From positions 1 through 22,182 of IMG/VR virus record IMGVR_UViG_3300010354_000760: a stretch of DNA of 22,182 nucleotides. One strand, written 5' to 3'. Numbering within the stretch: the stretch's first letter is position 1; every line of letters begins with the position of its first letter. The notes under the pieces are model-generated. The model did no database searches, had not been told where the DNA came from, and saw nothing but the letters and a program-made list of their open reading frames with translations. Made by a program: the position numbers and the translations under genes. Origin of the DNA: a virus. Positions 1 through 8,610 of this stretch are shown here, piece by piece.

Positions 1-1362
1 AGCTTGCCATAACGAATCATAGGTAATTGTTGACCGGCTTCCGCTACTGTAACTCGGGAATCCAGCGTTTGAAGCAGTCGCAGCATTACCGGTGATGTTG
101 ATCGCCCAGGTTCCACTCGCGCCGGTTCCGGTCGGGGACGGGACGTTTGTTCCGATCGCAAGCCCTAAATTTGTTCTAGCGCCTGATGCGGTCGATGCCG
201 CCGTCCCACCGTTGGCTATTGCAACAATACCCGACACATTACCGGCGGTCGTAGCAGTCGTCGCAGAGGCAACAGATTGACTACCAATATTTGCTGATGT
301 GATGAACGTGCCACCACTATTAGGGAATCCCGCGTTTGTCGCATAATTGACAGACTGGCTACCGATATTACTTGACGTTATAAATGTGCCACCGCTACTA
401 GGAAGGTCGGCATAAACAGCATTCTGAGCTGATGACGCAAATGACACTGATTGACTACCAATATTTGCTGATGTGATGAACGTGCCACCACTATTAGGGT
501 ATCCTGCGTTTGTCGCATAATTAACAGACTGGCTACCGATATTTAGTGATGTAATAAAAGTACCCCCACCAGCGGGAGATGTAGCAGTCGTCGCAGAGGC
601 AACAGATTGACTACCAATATTTGCTGATGTAATAAACGTGCCACCACTATTTGGGTATCCTGCGTTTGTCGCATAATTGACAGACTGACTGCCAATATTT
701 AGTGATGTAATGAATGTGCCACCGCCAGCGGGGGATGTCGCGGTTGTAGCGGTCGTTGCAGTTGTCGCGCTTGTAGCCGTCGCAGCGTTACCAGAAATAT
801 CAATTGCCCAAGTGCCGCTAGCATTGCCCCCCGTGCGAGTAGGAACATTAAGATTAGTCCGAGCAGTAGCCGCATCCCCTGCGCCTGTACCACCATTAGC
901 TACAGGTAATATGCCCGAAACGTCCGTAGTCAGGCTAACAAGTGCGGTGCTATTTTTATAAAAATCGGTCCCGTTAGACCACACCGACATGATTTTTCCG
1001 GCGGGAATAGCGATTCCAGTGCCCGCATAGGTAGTATTACCAATTACTGTGGAGTTATAAATTGTAGCCGTATAGCTACTATCATTAAAAATAGTGTACT
1101 GCTTAGGACTTGGGGGAGCGTAAACAGCAAAACTATTACTGGTCGTAGTAGTCAGCCGAATCATGGCATTACGCGCCTCATCCGCCGCACCGTTTAACGC
1201 AGTAAAAGCTTGATTAGCTGACGTTACGCTAACTGTAATATAGCCTGAGATAGCGTCCTCAATAATGGTGCCCAAATTTGTATTGGTCGTGGTGCCCCAA
1301 GTACCGGCTTGGTCACCATTGGCTATAAGCTCGATGCGGAGATCAGGCGAGTAAGTGCTCAT
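1..1362 (-). CDS. Tail fibre-like repeat protein (partial, C-terminus off the left edge)
   Basis: An open frame of 454 codons runs from an ATG at 1362 to the window edge without a stop. The N-terminus (MSTYSPDLRIELIANGDQAG, then TWGTTTNTNLGTIIEDAISG) resembles the virion-proximal start of many phage tail fibre proteins. The body has typical fibre motifs: VANGGTGAG, SGTWAIDISGNAATA and a second SGTWAINITGNAATA. Residues of about 200-360 form six copies of a 26-aa repeat built on GGTFITSxNIGSQSV. The expected role is a trimeric host-recognition fibre outside the particle. It follows the 61-aa gene by 12 bp. The missing C-terminus could carry a receptor-binding or chaperone domain. The fibre role is inferred from composition and position; the receptor is unknown. 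Confidence 0.8.
   Translation of the reverse strand, partial: MSTYSPDLRIELIANGDQAGTWGTTTNTNLGTIIEDAISGYITVSVTSANQAFTALNGAADEARNAMIRLTTTTSNSFAVYAPPSPKQYTIFNDSSYTATIYNSTVIGNTTYAGTGIAIPAGKIMSVWSNGTDFYKNSTALVSLTTDVSGILPVANGGTGAGDAATARTNLNVPTRTGGNASGTWAIDISGNAATATSATTATTATTATSPAGGGTFITSLNIGSQSVNYATNAGYPNSGGTFITSANIGSQSVASATTATSPAGGGTFITSLNIGSQSVNYATNAGYPNSGGTFITSANIGSQSVSFASSAQNAVYADLPSSGGTFITSSNIGSQSVNYATNAGFPNSGGTFITSANIGSQSVASATTATTAGNVSGIVAIANGGTAASTASGARTNLGLAIGTNVPSPTGTGASGTWAINITGNAATASNAGFPSYSSGSRSTITYDSLWQA
281..766 (-). repeat. Six tandem 78-bp (26-aa) coding repeats in the fibre gene
   Basis: On the plus strand the units begin at about 281, 359, 455, 533, 611 and 689. Spacing is 78, 96, 78, 78 and 78 bp. 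The 96-bp unit carries a 6-aa insertion. Each encodes GGTFITSxNIGSQSV followed by either a YATNAGxPNS or an ASATTAT linker, so many units alternate as a 156-bp higher-order repeat. Conservation at the DNA level is high, which suggests recent duplication or homogenisation. Confidence 0.85.
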
Positions 1363-1374
1363 GTCGTACTACCT

Positions 1375-1560
1375 TTATTTGGCTGGAGGCGGCACCGACT
1401 TAACGCTGCTCGCCTGTTGTTTCTCTTGGTGAGCCATGCCAATTTGCCTGAAGCGCATGAACAGGTCAATGCACTCATTAATAGAGCCTGACGATAGCTG
1501 CCTCATAAGCACGTTGAACTCGGCGATGCTTACTTCACCAAGATTGATTTTGTCATCCAT
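1375..1560 (-). CDS. Small hypothetical protein between tail fibre genes (61 aa)
   Basis: The ATG at 1560 has a strong Shine-Dalgarno, AAGGAG, about eight bases upstream, and the stop is TAA. The protein begins MDDKINLGEVSIAEFNVLMR and ends in a short Pro/Lys tail. It is predicted to be mostly helical, with no membrane segment. It lies 11 bp after the 121-aa gene and 12 bp before the partial fibre gene, so it is co-transcribed with tail appendage genes. A role in fibre assembly is possible from position only. I recognise the general look of the family from metagenomic phages but cannot give it a function. Confidence 0.7.
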   Translation of the reverse strand: MDDKINLGEVSIAEFNVLMRQLSSGSINECIDLFMRFRQIGMAHQEKQQASSVKSVPPPAK

Positions 1561-1571
1561 TCATAAACTCC

Positions 1572-1937
1572 TTAAGGTTGAGGATCTACTGCGGGGGGAA
1601 CTGGAGTAGGAGGCGCCCAAGGCAGCGGCTCATCGACCACTGGATCTATTTTATCTGCTATTTGTTTAGCGATCACGCCATTTACATGTTCTTCATAGCT
1701 GTCAGTAACTACGGGTTGTATCCAACTCAACACAATCTCTTGCGTAAGCTGATCGTAGGGTACAAAATTAGGCTGATCAGGATTTGGCGTAAACGGCGTA
1801 GCACCGCTAAACATACCTGTATTACCGTTAGCGTCCGTACCCGTTTTAGTCCAATACGTCTGAACTACATAGTTTGGCATGGCGCCAACACGGGTAACTT
1901 TCATTCCAGTAACAGCCCAAGTGTAAGTGATGCTCAT
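1572..1937 (-). CDS. Phage hypothetical protein, DUF7936-like (121 aa)
   Basis: The ATG at 1937 follows TAGGAG with a seven-base spacer. The protein starts MSITYTWAVTGMKV and contains YVVQTYWTKTGTDANGNTGM, FSGATPF and a helical EEHVNGVIAKQI segment, then a proline-rich tail (residues about 105-121). The combination of the ITYTW start and the QTYW.KTGTD.NGNTG block matches a small protein family I recall beside tail fibres in cyanophages and related phages; the DUF7936 name is from memory. It sits just downstream of the S74 tail fibre. It may be a minor tail or fibre-associated protein. Function unknown. Confidence 0.72.
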   Translation of the reverse strand: MSITYTWAVTGMKVTRVGAMPNYVVQTYWTKTGTDANGNTGMFSGATPFTPNPDQPNFVPYDQLTQEIVLSWIQPVVTDSYEEHVNGVIAKQIADKIDPVVDEPLPWAPPTPVPPAVDPQP

Positions 1938-1973
1938 TTTACTACTCCTAAGTTAATTGTTATAGAACACTTT

Positions 1974-4900
1974 TTAATGCCCCCGCAGAGCCTGAACTTC
2001 TGCCCGGAGAGCGACAACTGATTTGGCTAACTCAATACATGCAGCTATGGCAGCGTTCCCGTAAGCCAAAGCTAAAGTGCCATCTGCGTCTTCAAGAACT
2101 ACTTCTGGCAGCAATTTTTGCCAATCTTGCGCTGAACAGCCAGCTTGCCGTTCGCCGCTATCAATACGCGTATAAGTACCAACTTTTACTACAGCAAGCC
2201 GGTCAACAAAATCATCAGGCAAATCAGCCCAATCTTTTTTCAGGCGCTCATCCGAGTAGGCGGTAACATTACCGGCCATAGTAAGGTTTCCAGACATATC
2301 CATTTGAAGTCGATTGGCTGCTGCCGACCACCCGCCGATGCGAAGTACGTTGTCGCTATCAAGACCCATATTGACGGCGTAATAGCCGCCACGATGGAAC
2401 GCCATTATTGCGCCGGCATTACCAGTAGAATAAATATTAAGCCCTACCCCGGATGACCCATTTACTGAACCATTTCCGTTTATTTGAGAATATCCATTTG
2501 GGTCAAGGTAATAAGTAGTGTCATTAGCGTCGTAGAAAATGGTAGCGTCAATTCGACTTTGTGCGTACACCCCTTTATTTAAATATAAACTGTAAGTAGA
2601 ACTGGTGTTTGAAGTACCAATACCCATACAATCATTACCTAGATGATAATAGAAATACCATCTACCGTTTGCTTCTCTATAAACTCCACCATAACCGCCG
2701 CCGTCGTACATCATCCCATTTACACCGCTATGAGAAACGAACATACCGCTGTAGCCATTTTTGTTGCCGTCTATTTGCAGTTGTGTATAAGTGCTACTGG
2801 CATTAGTGTAAAGATGCGCGCCATAATTATTAGGCCAATATATTCCATAACTACCATCAAACTGAATCCAAGTGCTTGGCCGAAAATATACGTTACCAGA
2901 AAGGAGTAACGAATATAAATAAGAAGTGCCGTTAGGATCACAATAATATCCAGTATTATTACTATCGTAGAAAATGGGGGCGCGGGCGCTATTAGCAAAA
3001 ATGCTATAACCACGGTCTACAGTAAAATAACTATCGTAAACATAACGCCAGTACCAACCGACGTTTGAATCATGTAAGCCGGTTGTTCCCCCACCACCGG
3101 GGATATCGGACATGAATGTAATACGCGACCCTATACCATATCCATACCAATTATTACGACCGGTGCCATATGTTGTTACATGGCCATAGCTATTTCCGCC
3201 AGAATTTGCAGACCACAAACCGTAAGCATAAGTTTGGAAATAAAGCCCAGTATCACCTTGAGAACGAAACCAATTATTCGCGTAAACTTCTCTTAACTGC
3301 GCACTGCTATCCATATTAATATAATAAGAGGTATCATCGCTATCGTAGAAAATGGGGGCGCGGACATCCCCACTAGCGTAGCTTATGCCGTGAACATGCA
3401 GTCTATACGATGCGGAAGGAGAGCCAATACCAACATTGCCAGTGCCAGTGTAAATGTTGGTGTTACTATAATAGTTTATATACGTTTGATAACCACCGTC
3501 TTGGCTATCTAAATGCAAATTACCGTTAGTTGCACAAACGGTTGCCCAACCAGCTGCGGGACGGCCATTTGTACCGACATAAAGCATCGCGCCCCAAGTC
3601 AAATTGGGTCCGTGTAGAGTCCCGCCCCTAACCCGGATAGCAGCATTAGATCCAGAATTTAAGTCTGTATAAAACGATGTGTCATCGCTATCGTAGAAAA
3701 TGGGGGCGCGAGCAGACCCAGTATTCATTTCTAAATATGCACTAGATCCATCTGAAATAAGTTGCATGGGGTATGTTGATTGATCTCCGCTATGATATAA
3801 ACGGCCCCACTTTATACGAGACCCCGGACCGTTATGCTCAAATACCATCTGTCCGACTAGATTGGCAACATTACTACCATGAGTAGCAGATATAGCATGT
3901 CCTTCTCCGGAAGCCCAGCTACCTCTTATATCAATATCTCTATATGTTGTTACTGAACCTTGCCCTGCACTAACATTAAGCGGAGCAAAATATGTTGTAA
4001 ACTGCCCGGTTTCAACACCTAATTGAGTTATTTTGGATGTACCGGCAGGATCGACATAATATCCAGTGTTATCGCTATCGTAGAAAATGGGGGCGCGAGC
4101 AGACCCAGCGGCTTGAAAATAATTTCTTGTTGTCTGCACCACTCCTACATGGTCAATAGACACCGCAGTTTTTGAACCAGTAGCGTAGCTATCTGTTGTT
4201 GCTAAATACATCTTAGTGCCATAAGCACCAGAGCCTTGTATATAAATTCCTGCCTGTGCAGCCGTGGTGGTGCCGCTCCCGCCATTCCACGTAATACCAG
4301 CGGCATAATCAGCGGTGGTTTGCCCATTAAAATGAATACCATACAGCCCCAGACCCGGAGTTGTGGTATTTATAGCCGCTTGATACGCCGACTGAATGCC
4401 GTTTGACGTAGACGCTGCAACCGTTCCCGTAGATGTGGCCGTTGAAGCGTTACCACTCAATGATGCTGTTATTGTTCCCGCGCTAAAGTTACCCGACGCG
4501 TCCCGAGCCACAATAGTCGAGACTGTGTTTGCGCTGGTAGCGTTAGATGTAACGGTAAATGTCTGAGCAGAAGAACCGTTAAACGATCCAGAACCCGACA
4601 AACCCGTACCGGATGTCGCAAATGTAAGGCTATTAGCTACTTGTGTAGCAGTTGTAGCCGACGTAGCCGACGTAGCAGTCGTGGCATTACCAGACAAATT
4701 AGCCGTAATCGTACCGGCGCTAAAGTCACCCGACGAATCCCGAGCAACAATTGTGTTCGCCGTATTTGCTGACGTAGCGGTGGTGTCAGAATTGGGGATA
4801 GACGCAGACGCGGTAAATGCGCTTGTGCCATTGCCTTTGACGTAGCCGGTCAGGGTTGTAGCGCCAGTACCGCCATTAGTTACTTGGAGCGTGCCAGTAA

Positions 4901-6317
4901 CATGGGTCTGAAGTCCGACCTGTCCCCAAGCCGGGGCAGTGCCCACACCACCTGACAGCAGGACGTTGCCAGAAGCTACATCCGCGAGCTTTGCCAGAGA
5001 TGTCGTCGTATTCGCGTAAATAAGATCGCCAACAGCGTAGGAACTAAGTCCAGTACCACCGTAGGCAGCAGCAATAGTGCTACCGTTCCAAGTACCAGCA
5101 GTAAGTGTACCGACTCCAGTAACACCCGTGTACGAACCATTAAGCCGCCCAGAAGGTAACGTACCGCTTGTAATGTTTGTCGCATCGGTCGTATCAGTTG
5201 TTGCTGAAGCTGCTAGCCCAGAAACCGCACCCGCACTAATCGCAATAGCCGTATTTGTAACGCTAGTGATCTGCCCCTGCGCGTTGACCGCAAAAACCGG
5301 GACGTTTGAGCCTGAGCCGTAAGTGCTAGCCGTAACGCCAGTATTTGAGATGTTAAACGTGGTGGCAGGGGAAAGATTTAAACCTGTACCCGCCGAATAC
5401 ACCTGAGCACTGGAAATCTGGACGAACGTAATGTTCGTTGTGCCAAACGTAATAGTGCCGGAGGTATTGCAGACATACGTTTCACCCGCGCCCGTATCGC
5501 CGGATGTGACAAAAAACGCATCGCCCAGACCCAGACCATTAGGGCTTTTGACCGCATATGTATCCGCATCAGTAGCGCGAGTCAGCACCCAAGCTACGGC
5601 CCCGCTACCTACGGTGGTAACGGTGTAAACGCCGTTTTCAAAAGCATTAGTCTGGTTATAGACTAAAATCCGGTCGCCGACCTGCGCGGTGGGACCGTCA
5701 GGCGCAAATGCAGCTAGAGTTCCCGCATTCGTCAGCGTTGCCCCGACTCCCACGCCGGGACCACCCGGCTGGTTATAGTTGGCGGTGAGGTTCCCCGTCG
5801 TGTTTGGCACTTCATATTTAACGGGCGAATGGTAAGTAATTCCTGACGAAACCTGCGTATCTACATAAGTTTTATTGGCAATATCAGTGCTACTGGTCGG
5901 TGTGGTTGATACCGTTCCAGAAGTTATATTCGCCGTAGAGATGTTGGCGGTGGATACGCCAAGAGTGCCAATATCAAGAATAGTGACCGCAGACCCCGCC
6001 GCATCCAGATTGACAGACCGTTCAGCGGGATAAGTACAGAATACGTCTTTAGAACCTGCTGCGAAAACAACCTTTGATCCAGCGTTACTAGACTCCAGCA
6101 CCGAATCCCGAGTAAGCGTGGGGCCAGTCGTTGAGTACGTACCAACACCAACCTCCCAGTCGCCTGTCGTTGGGTCAACTGCGGCGTAGTACGTAGTATT
6201 ACCGTTACCAATGACGCTAAAAGACTGAAACCCAGTAGATGCCCCACCTAGCGTAAAGTCAGCCGTGCCGGTCGTTGTGGTCGTTTCTTTAACTCGATCT
6301 TTTAAGACTAGCGCCAT
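1974..6317 (-). CDS. Large tail fibre/spike with C-terminal S74 self-cleaving chaperone
   Basis: This is a 1447-aa protein, the largest in the window. Residues 1-105 (MALVLKDRVKETTTTTGTAD...) look like a virion-attachment domain found at the start of many phage fibres. Next comes a long Ser/Thr/Gly-rich shaft with NGGTGAT-type and GNATTATSAT-type repeats. Residues of about 770-1310 hold five copies of an APIFYDSxxTxYYxDP module. The last 93 residues begin SDERLKKDWADLP, the hallmark of the peptidase S74 intramolecular chaperone: the Ser (about 1355) and the Lys of RLK form the autoproteolytic dyad, and cleavage occurs just before that Ser after trimer folding. It starts 7 bp after the repeat protein gene. 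It probably determines host binding. Confidence 0.9.
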   Translation of the reverse strand: MALVLKDRVKETTTTTGTADFTLGGASTGFQSFSVIGNGNTTYYAAVDPTTGDWEVGVGTYSTTGPTLTRDSVLESSNAGSKVVFAAGSKDVFCTYPAERSVNLDAAGSAVTILDIGTLGVSTANISTANITSGTVSTTPTSSTDIANKTYVDTQVSSGITYHSPVKYEVPNTTGNLTANYNQPGGPGVGVGATLTNAGTLAAFAPDGPTAQVGDRILVYNQTNAFENGVYTVTTVGSGAVAWVLTRATDADTYAVKSPNGLGLGDAFFVTSGDTGAGETYVCNTSGTITFGTTNITFVQISSAQVYSAGTGLNLSPATTFNISNTGVTASTYGSGSNVPVFAVNAQGQITSVTNTAIAISAGAVSGLAASATTDTTDATNITSGTLPSGRLNGSYTGVTGVGTLTAGTWNGSTIAAAYGGTGLSSYAVGDLIYANTTTSLAKLADVASGNVLLSGGVGTAPAWGQVGLQTHVTGTLQVTNGGTGATTLTGYVKGNGTSAFTASASIPNSDTTATSANTANTIVARDSSGDFSAGTITANLSGNATTATSATSATTATQVANSLTFATSGTGLSGSGSFNGSSAQTFTVTSNATSANTVSTIVARDASGNFSAGTITASLSGNASTATSTGTVAASTSNGIQSAYQAAINTTTPGLGLYGIHFNGQTTADYAAGITWNGGSGTTTAAQAGIYIQGSGAYGTKMYLATTDSYATGSKTAVSIDHVGVVQTTRNYFQAAGSARAPIFYDSDNTGYYVDPAGTSKITQLGVETGQFTTYFAPLNVSAGQGSVTTYRDIDIRGSWASGEGHAISATHGSNVANLVGQMVFEHNGPGSRIKWGRLYHSGDQSTYPMQLISDGSSAYLEMNTGSARAPIFYDSDDTSFYTDLNSGSNAAIRVRGGTLHGPNLTWGAMLYVGTNGRPAAGWATVCATNGNLHLDSQDGGYQTYINYYSNTNIYTGTGNVGIGSPSASYRLHVHGISYASGDVRAPIFYDSDDTSYYINMDSSAQLREVYANNWFRSQGDTGLYFQTYAYGLWSANSGGNSYGHVTTYGTGRNNWYGYGIGSRITFMSDIPGGGGTTGLHDSNVGWYWRYVYDSYFTVDRGYSIFANSARAPIFYDSNNTGYYCDPNGTSYLYSLLLSGNVYFRPSTWIQFDGSYGIYWPNNYGAHLYTNASSTYTQLQIDGNKNGYSGMFVSHSGVNGMMYDGGGYGGVYREANGRWYFYYHLGNDCMGIGTSNTSSTYSLYLNKGVYAQSRIDATIFYDANDTTYYLDPNGYSQINGNGSVNGSSGVGLNIYSTGNAGAIMAFHRGGYYAVNMGLDSDNVLRIGGWSAAANRLQMDMSGNLTMAGNVTAYSDERLKKDWADLPDDFVDRLAVVKVGTYTRIDSGERQAGCSAQDWQKLLPEVVLEDADGTLALAYGNAAIAACIELAKSVVALRAEVQALRGH
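1977..2255 (-). other. Peptidase S74 intramolecular chaperone domain
   Basis: Codons for SDERLK...ALRGH at the C-terminus of the large fibre. In known S74 domains (endosialidases, T5 L-shaped fibre) the domain helps the trimer fold and then releases itself by cutting before the motif Ser. Both catalytic residues are present here. The C-terminal helix (IELAKSVVALRAEVQAL) fits the usual terminal coiled-coil. Confidence 0.88.
2500..4110 (-). repeat. Five dispersed APIFYDS modules in the fibre shaft
   Basis: Four copies share an almost identical 22-bp stretch, plus-strand ctatcgtagaaaatggggg followed by cgcg, near 2962, 3340, 3688 and 4075. A diverged copy lies near 2527 (ATIFYDANDTTYYLDPNGYS). 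Each encodes (S/D)xRAPIFYDS(D/N)(D/N)T(G/S)YYxDxN. Modules are separated by 120-190 residues of unrelated sequence, so this is a recurring structural joint and not a tandem array. Confidence 0.85.
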
Positions 6318-6324
6318 ATCATTC

Positions 6325-7242
6325 TCACGATAATGTATTGATCTCAGTCCAAGTTGTTGCCTGAGAATCGTCTATGACAGTCCAATTTGGCGACTGTGCA
6401 TCATTGATCTGCGTCCAAGTTGTTGCTTGAGAAGTATTTATGACAGCCCAATTTGGTGACTGCGCATCATTGATCTGCCCCCAATTTGGGGTTTGAGAGT
6501 CATCAATAAGCTCCCAAAGCAGCCTAGCAGAGATTTGGTCAATCGCAATTGCGCCATCTGTAATGATAGAAAAAAACGTCGCTACTGCCAAGACCGAATC
6601 AAGGACACTAGCGGATTCGCTTACAGGGGCGTTGAAAATGGATGGCGCAACAAGCACACTATCCAGAGCAGTGGCAGACTCGGCCAAGGAAGTGACGAAA
6701 ATAACGGCAGTGGACTCCTGCTCGGACGCCGTAGCCAAGTCTGTAACGGAGGCAAAAAGCGTAGCCGAAGAAGTTACTTCATCGGCTGAGATCGCTAACT
6801 CATCTACCGTTGCCGAAAAATCTATCAGCGCACTAGGTGAATCTAAAGCTATAACAGAGTTCGTAACATCAGCTAAGAAGTTTACAGATGTTGAAGAACT
6901 GTCAGATGCGGTCACTGGCACGTAGACCGACGACACAAAGTCCGCCAGTGCGGACGCAGCATCTTGAGCGGAGGCTTGCTCTGAGACAGAGCCTAAGAAA
7001 TCTATAAGGACGGATACTGTCTCCGTCCCCGTTACTGACTCAGACGCATCGGCATTAAATATAGACGCCGCTACGCTAGTTTGATCTGACACCGTAACGG
7101 AGTCAGACATGATCCCTGCAAAATCAACTAGCGCAACGGTAGTCTCAGATATTGAAGCCGAGTCTTGTGTGAACGAATCGTAAACTACCCCCGCCCCTAC
7201 CGTTGCAAACGGAGTTGTAGCGAACGGGGAGAATCCAAGCAC
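6325..7242 (-). CDS. Repeat-built structural protein preceding the tail fibre (305 aa)
   Basis: The protein has three parts. Residues 1-26 (MLGFSPFATTPFATVGAGVV...) are a short Gly/Phe-rich lead. Residues of about 27-242 are roughly eleven tandem repeats of 20-21 aa with the pattern (E/D)SAxAxDSVxAxxxFxxxVx, rich in Ser, Ala, Val and Asp and likely beta-stranded. Residues of about 243-305 are tandem 11-aa repeats beginning W-x-x-I-(D/N)-(D/T)-(S/A)-Q. The TGA stop is 7 bp before the large fibre start. No catalytic motif or signal peptide is visible. It is probably a virion-surface or tail appendage protein. Function is inferred from position and repeat character only. Confidence 0.75.
   Translation of the reverse strand: MLGFSPFATTPFATVGAGVVYDSFTQDSASISETTVALVDFAGIMSDSVTVSDQTSVAASIFNADASESVTGTETVSVLIDFLGSVSEQASAQDAASALADFVSSVYVPVTASDSSSTSVNFLADVTNSVIALDSPSALIDFSATVDELAISADEVTSSATLFASVTDLATASEQESTAVIFVTSLAESATALDSVLVAPSIFNAPVSESASVLDSVLAVATFFSIITDGAIAIDQISARLLWELIDDSQTPNWGQINDAQSPNWAVINTSQATTWTQINDAQSPNWTVIDDSQATTWTEINTLS
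6328..6516 (-). repeat. 33-bp tandem repeats encoding WxxIxxSQxxx units
   Basis: Five full 11-aa units and one partial unit at the C-terminus of the 305-aa protein: WELIDDSQTPN, WGQINDAQSPN, WAVINTSQATT, WTQINDAQSPN, WTVIDDSQATT and WTEINTLS. The second and fourth, and the third and fifth, are most alike, pointing to a 66-bp duplication. Confidence 0.85.
6517..7164 (-). repeat. About eleven degenerate 60-63 bp repeats (20-21 aa units)
   Basis: Examples of units are ESATALDSVLVAPSIFNAPVS, ESASVLDSVLAVATFFSIIT and NSVIALDSPSALIDFSATVD. An acidic or Ser start, alternating Ala/Val, a central Asp/Glu and an aromatic Phe near position 15 recur. The DNA has diverged more than in the 33-bp array next to it. 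Confidence 0.7.
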
Positions 7243-7254
7243 AAAGGTTTATCC

Positions 7255-7836
7255 TTAAGCTGCATCAAGACTGAACGTATACGTAACATTCAGCGTGTCA
7301 CCGGATACCACAACCCGGTCACCGGGAGACTGGAAATCAGCTTCAGAAAACAAAATACCGGCAGTGCCCGAAGCAACCGAACATAGGAACGCACCTGCGA
7401 CCGTACCACCTGCACCTGTAATGCTGAACTGAGACGGCGAGGCGCTATTGCTAATGACTGACGGGTCAGCAGTAGTTGCAGTACCAAAGGTGACAGCTTT
7501 TCTGGAACCTGCATAGTTGGTGAACTCAGTCCAACCGCCGTGGGTCAAAAGCGTATCCGCAGCGGCATAGGTAGTGCTGGAACCGGGGCCAGTAACAAGC
7601 CCCAAATACCAAGCAGCCGTATAAGTGGCGCCTTTAAAGAACTGAGTATTCATGTCTTGCAGCCCTTCGTTGACCACAAGGTTATGCATTTCATCAGTCC
7701 ATTTAACAACGCCATCGGCGCCGACACACTCGACTTTAAACACGCCACCGGCTTTAGCAGACTCCGAAAATCCGGTCTTAGCGACCAGACCCGCCGCTAC
7801 ATTGTCAGTGGACGTTGCCGTATCTTTGTTGAACAT
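7255..7836 (-). CDS. Phage structural protein, hypothetical (193 aa)
   Basis: The preferred start is the ATG at 7836 (MFNKDTATSTDNV), with AAAGGG about six bases upstream; a TTG at 7854 in the same frame lacks such a site. The TAA stop of the preceding gene lies 11 bp inside this frame, so the two overlap. The sequence has FKVECVGADGVVKWTDEMHN (residues about 34-53), NLVVNEGLQDMN, AAWYLGLVTGPG and a beta-rich C-terminus ending TLNVTYTFSLDAA. I recall close look-alikes among uncharacterised structural proteins of metagenomic phages. It lies in the tail/connector block and is likely a minor virion protein. No enzyme motif is seen. Confidence 0.75.
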   Translation of the reverse strand: MFNKDTATSTDNVAAGLVAKTGFSESAKAGGVFKVECVGADGVVKWTDEMHNLVVNEGLQDMNTQFFKGATYTAAWYLGLVTGPGSSTTYAAADTLLTHGGWTEFTNYAGSRKAVTFGTATTADPSVISNSASPSQFSITGAGGTVAGAFLCSVASGTAGILFSEADFQSPGDRVVVSGDTLNVTYTFSLDAA

Positions 7837-7846
7837 GGTTGTCCCT

Positions 7847-8275
7847 TTAAGCAATACGAATAAGCGCAGAAACTACAGTATTGGTTGGCATGTTCACGGT
7901 GAACAAACCTGTAGCGGTTGACGTTTTATTAGACCCAAAATCCAGTACACATACCGCACCATTAGCCCCGGGCGTATAAATTAAAGCGCCACGAGCGGTT
8001 ATCGCCCCAGTCCACGAAGGTGATGAAAAGCTAACATACGTAGTACTACCACTAGAAGTTGCTTCAGCACCAATTGTAGCAGTTACTATTTGCCCACCAG
8101 CTACATAATTTCCTCCAGTAGCTTCATTAGAGGCGGTATACGCGGATGTTTCTGCGTTCAATGTGGCGAGATTGGTATACAACGCTAGATAAAACGTGTC
8201 CGTGGCAAAATTAATAGTGCCATTAAAAAGACCTGAGCGCAGCGTATTACACGAATAATTGCCCGTGAACGCCAT
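7847..8275 (-). CDS. Phage structural protein, hypothetical (142 aa)
   Basis: The start is the ATG at 8275 (MAFTGNYSCNTLRSGLFNG), which overlaps the upstream TGA stop by one base (TGATG), so translation is probably coupled. The protein contains TDTFYLALYTNLATLN, a Gly-rich GGNYVAGGQIV, then SWTGAITARGALIYTPG, VCVLDFGSNKTS and a terminal VSALIRIA. It is entirely beta-rich, with no membrane segment. It resembles an uncharacterised structural protein common in tailed-phage metagenomes. It is probably part of the tail or neck. Confidence 0.75.
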   Translation of the reverse strand: MAFTGNYSCNTLRSGLFNGTINFATDTFYLALYTNLATLNAETSAYTASNEATGGNYVAGGQIVTATIGAEATSSGSTTYVSFSSPSWTGAITARGALIYTPGANGAVCVLDFGSNKTSTATGLFTVNMPTNTVVSALIRIA

Positions 8276-8610
8276 CAAGCGACTCCAGTATTTTGCGGTA
8301 ATGGCGCCATACGATACTGACCATTCCGGTACGCATCGCCACGCTCAAGCCCATCACCAAGACGCCTAGCAAGCGCTAAGGCTTCCATATATTTTTGATT
8401 ATACAGCGCTAGCATATCTGCTTCACCCTTCATATAGGTGTAAGCCTCTACTAACGATCCATAAAGTAGCACTGTATCAAAGTTATCCCCAAGCCATGTA
8501 GTCGTAGCTGTGGTGATTGATTCGGGGTAATAGTAATAATGCAACTCTACGTTGTAGATCGCATCTGGAGTTGGCCCAAGAATAAACGACAACTCGTTAG
8601 TAATAGTCAC
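8275..8610 (-). pseudogene. Adaptor-like protein, C-terminal fragment after a frameshift
   Basis: This frame is open from about 8691 (TTT ATT CGT CAA...), encoding IRQSYPVPTDTGIPKYYALF before the first usable start, a GTG at 8610 that overlaps the TGA of the N-terminal part (GTGA). It continues TITNELSFILGPTPD, VELHYYYYPES, TTTWLGDNFDTVLLYGSLVEA and a helical end. These are the C-terminal blocks of the protein whose N-terminus is at 8990-8607. The two halves join seamlessly if one extra T is added near 8690. It could in principle be translated separately through the GTGA overlap, but it then lacks the start of the fold. Confidence 0.75.

Noticed and set aside
281-766. Regular repeats suggesting a CRISPR array
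   Set aside because: The repeats lie back to back without unique spacers, keep an open reading frame and encode fibre units.
2771-3013. Minus-strand hydrophobic open frame resembling a membrane protein
   Set aside because: It is out of frame inside the large fibre gene and its hydrophobicity follows from the fibre codons.
2962-4097. Recurring 22-bp sequence taken as a regulatory or recombinase site
   Set aside because: It codes for the APIFYDS motif in an intact frame; a secondary role in recombination is kept only as a hypothesis.
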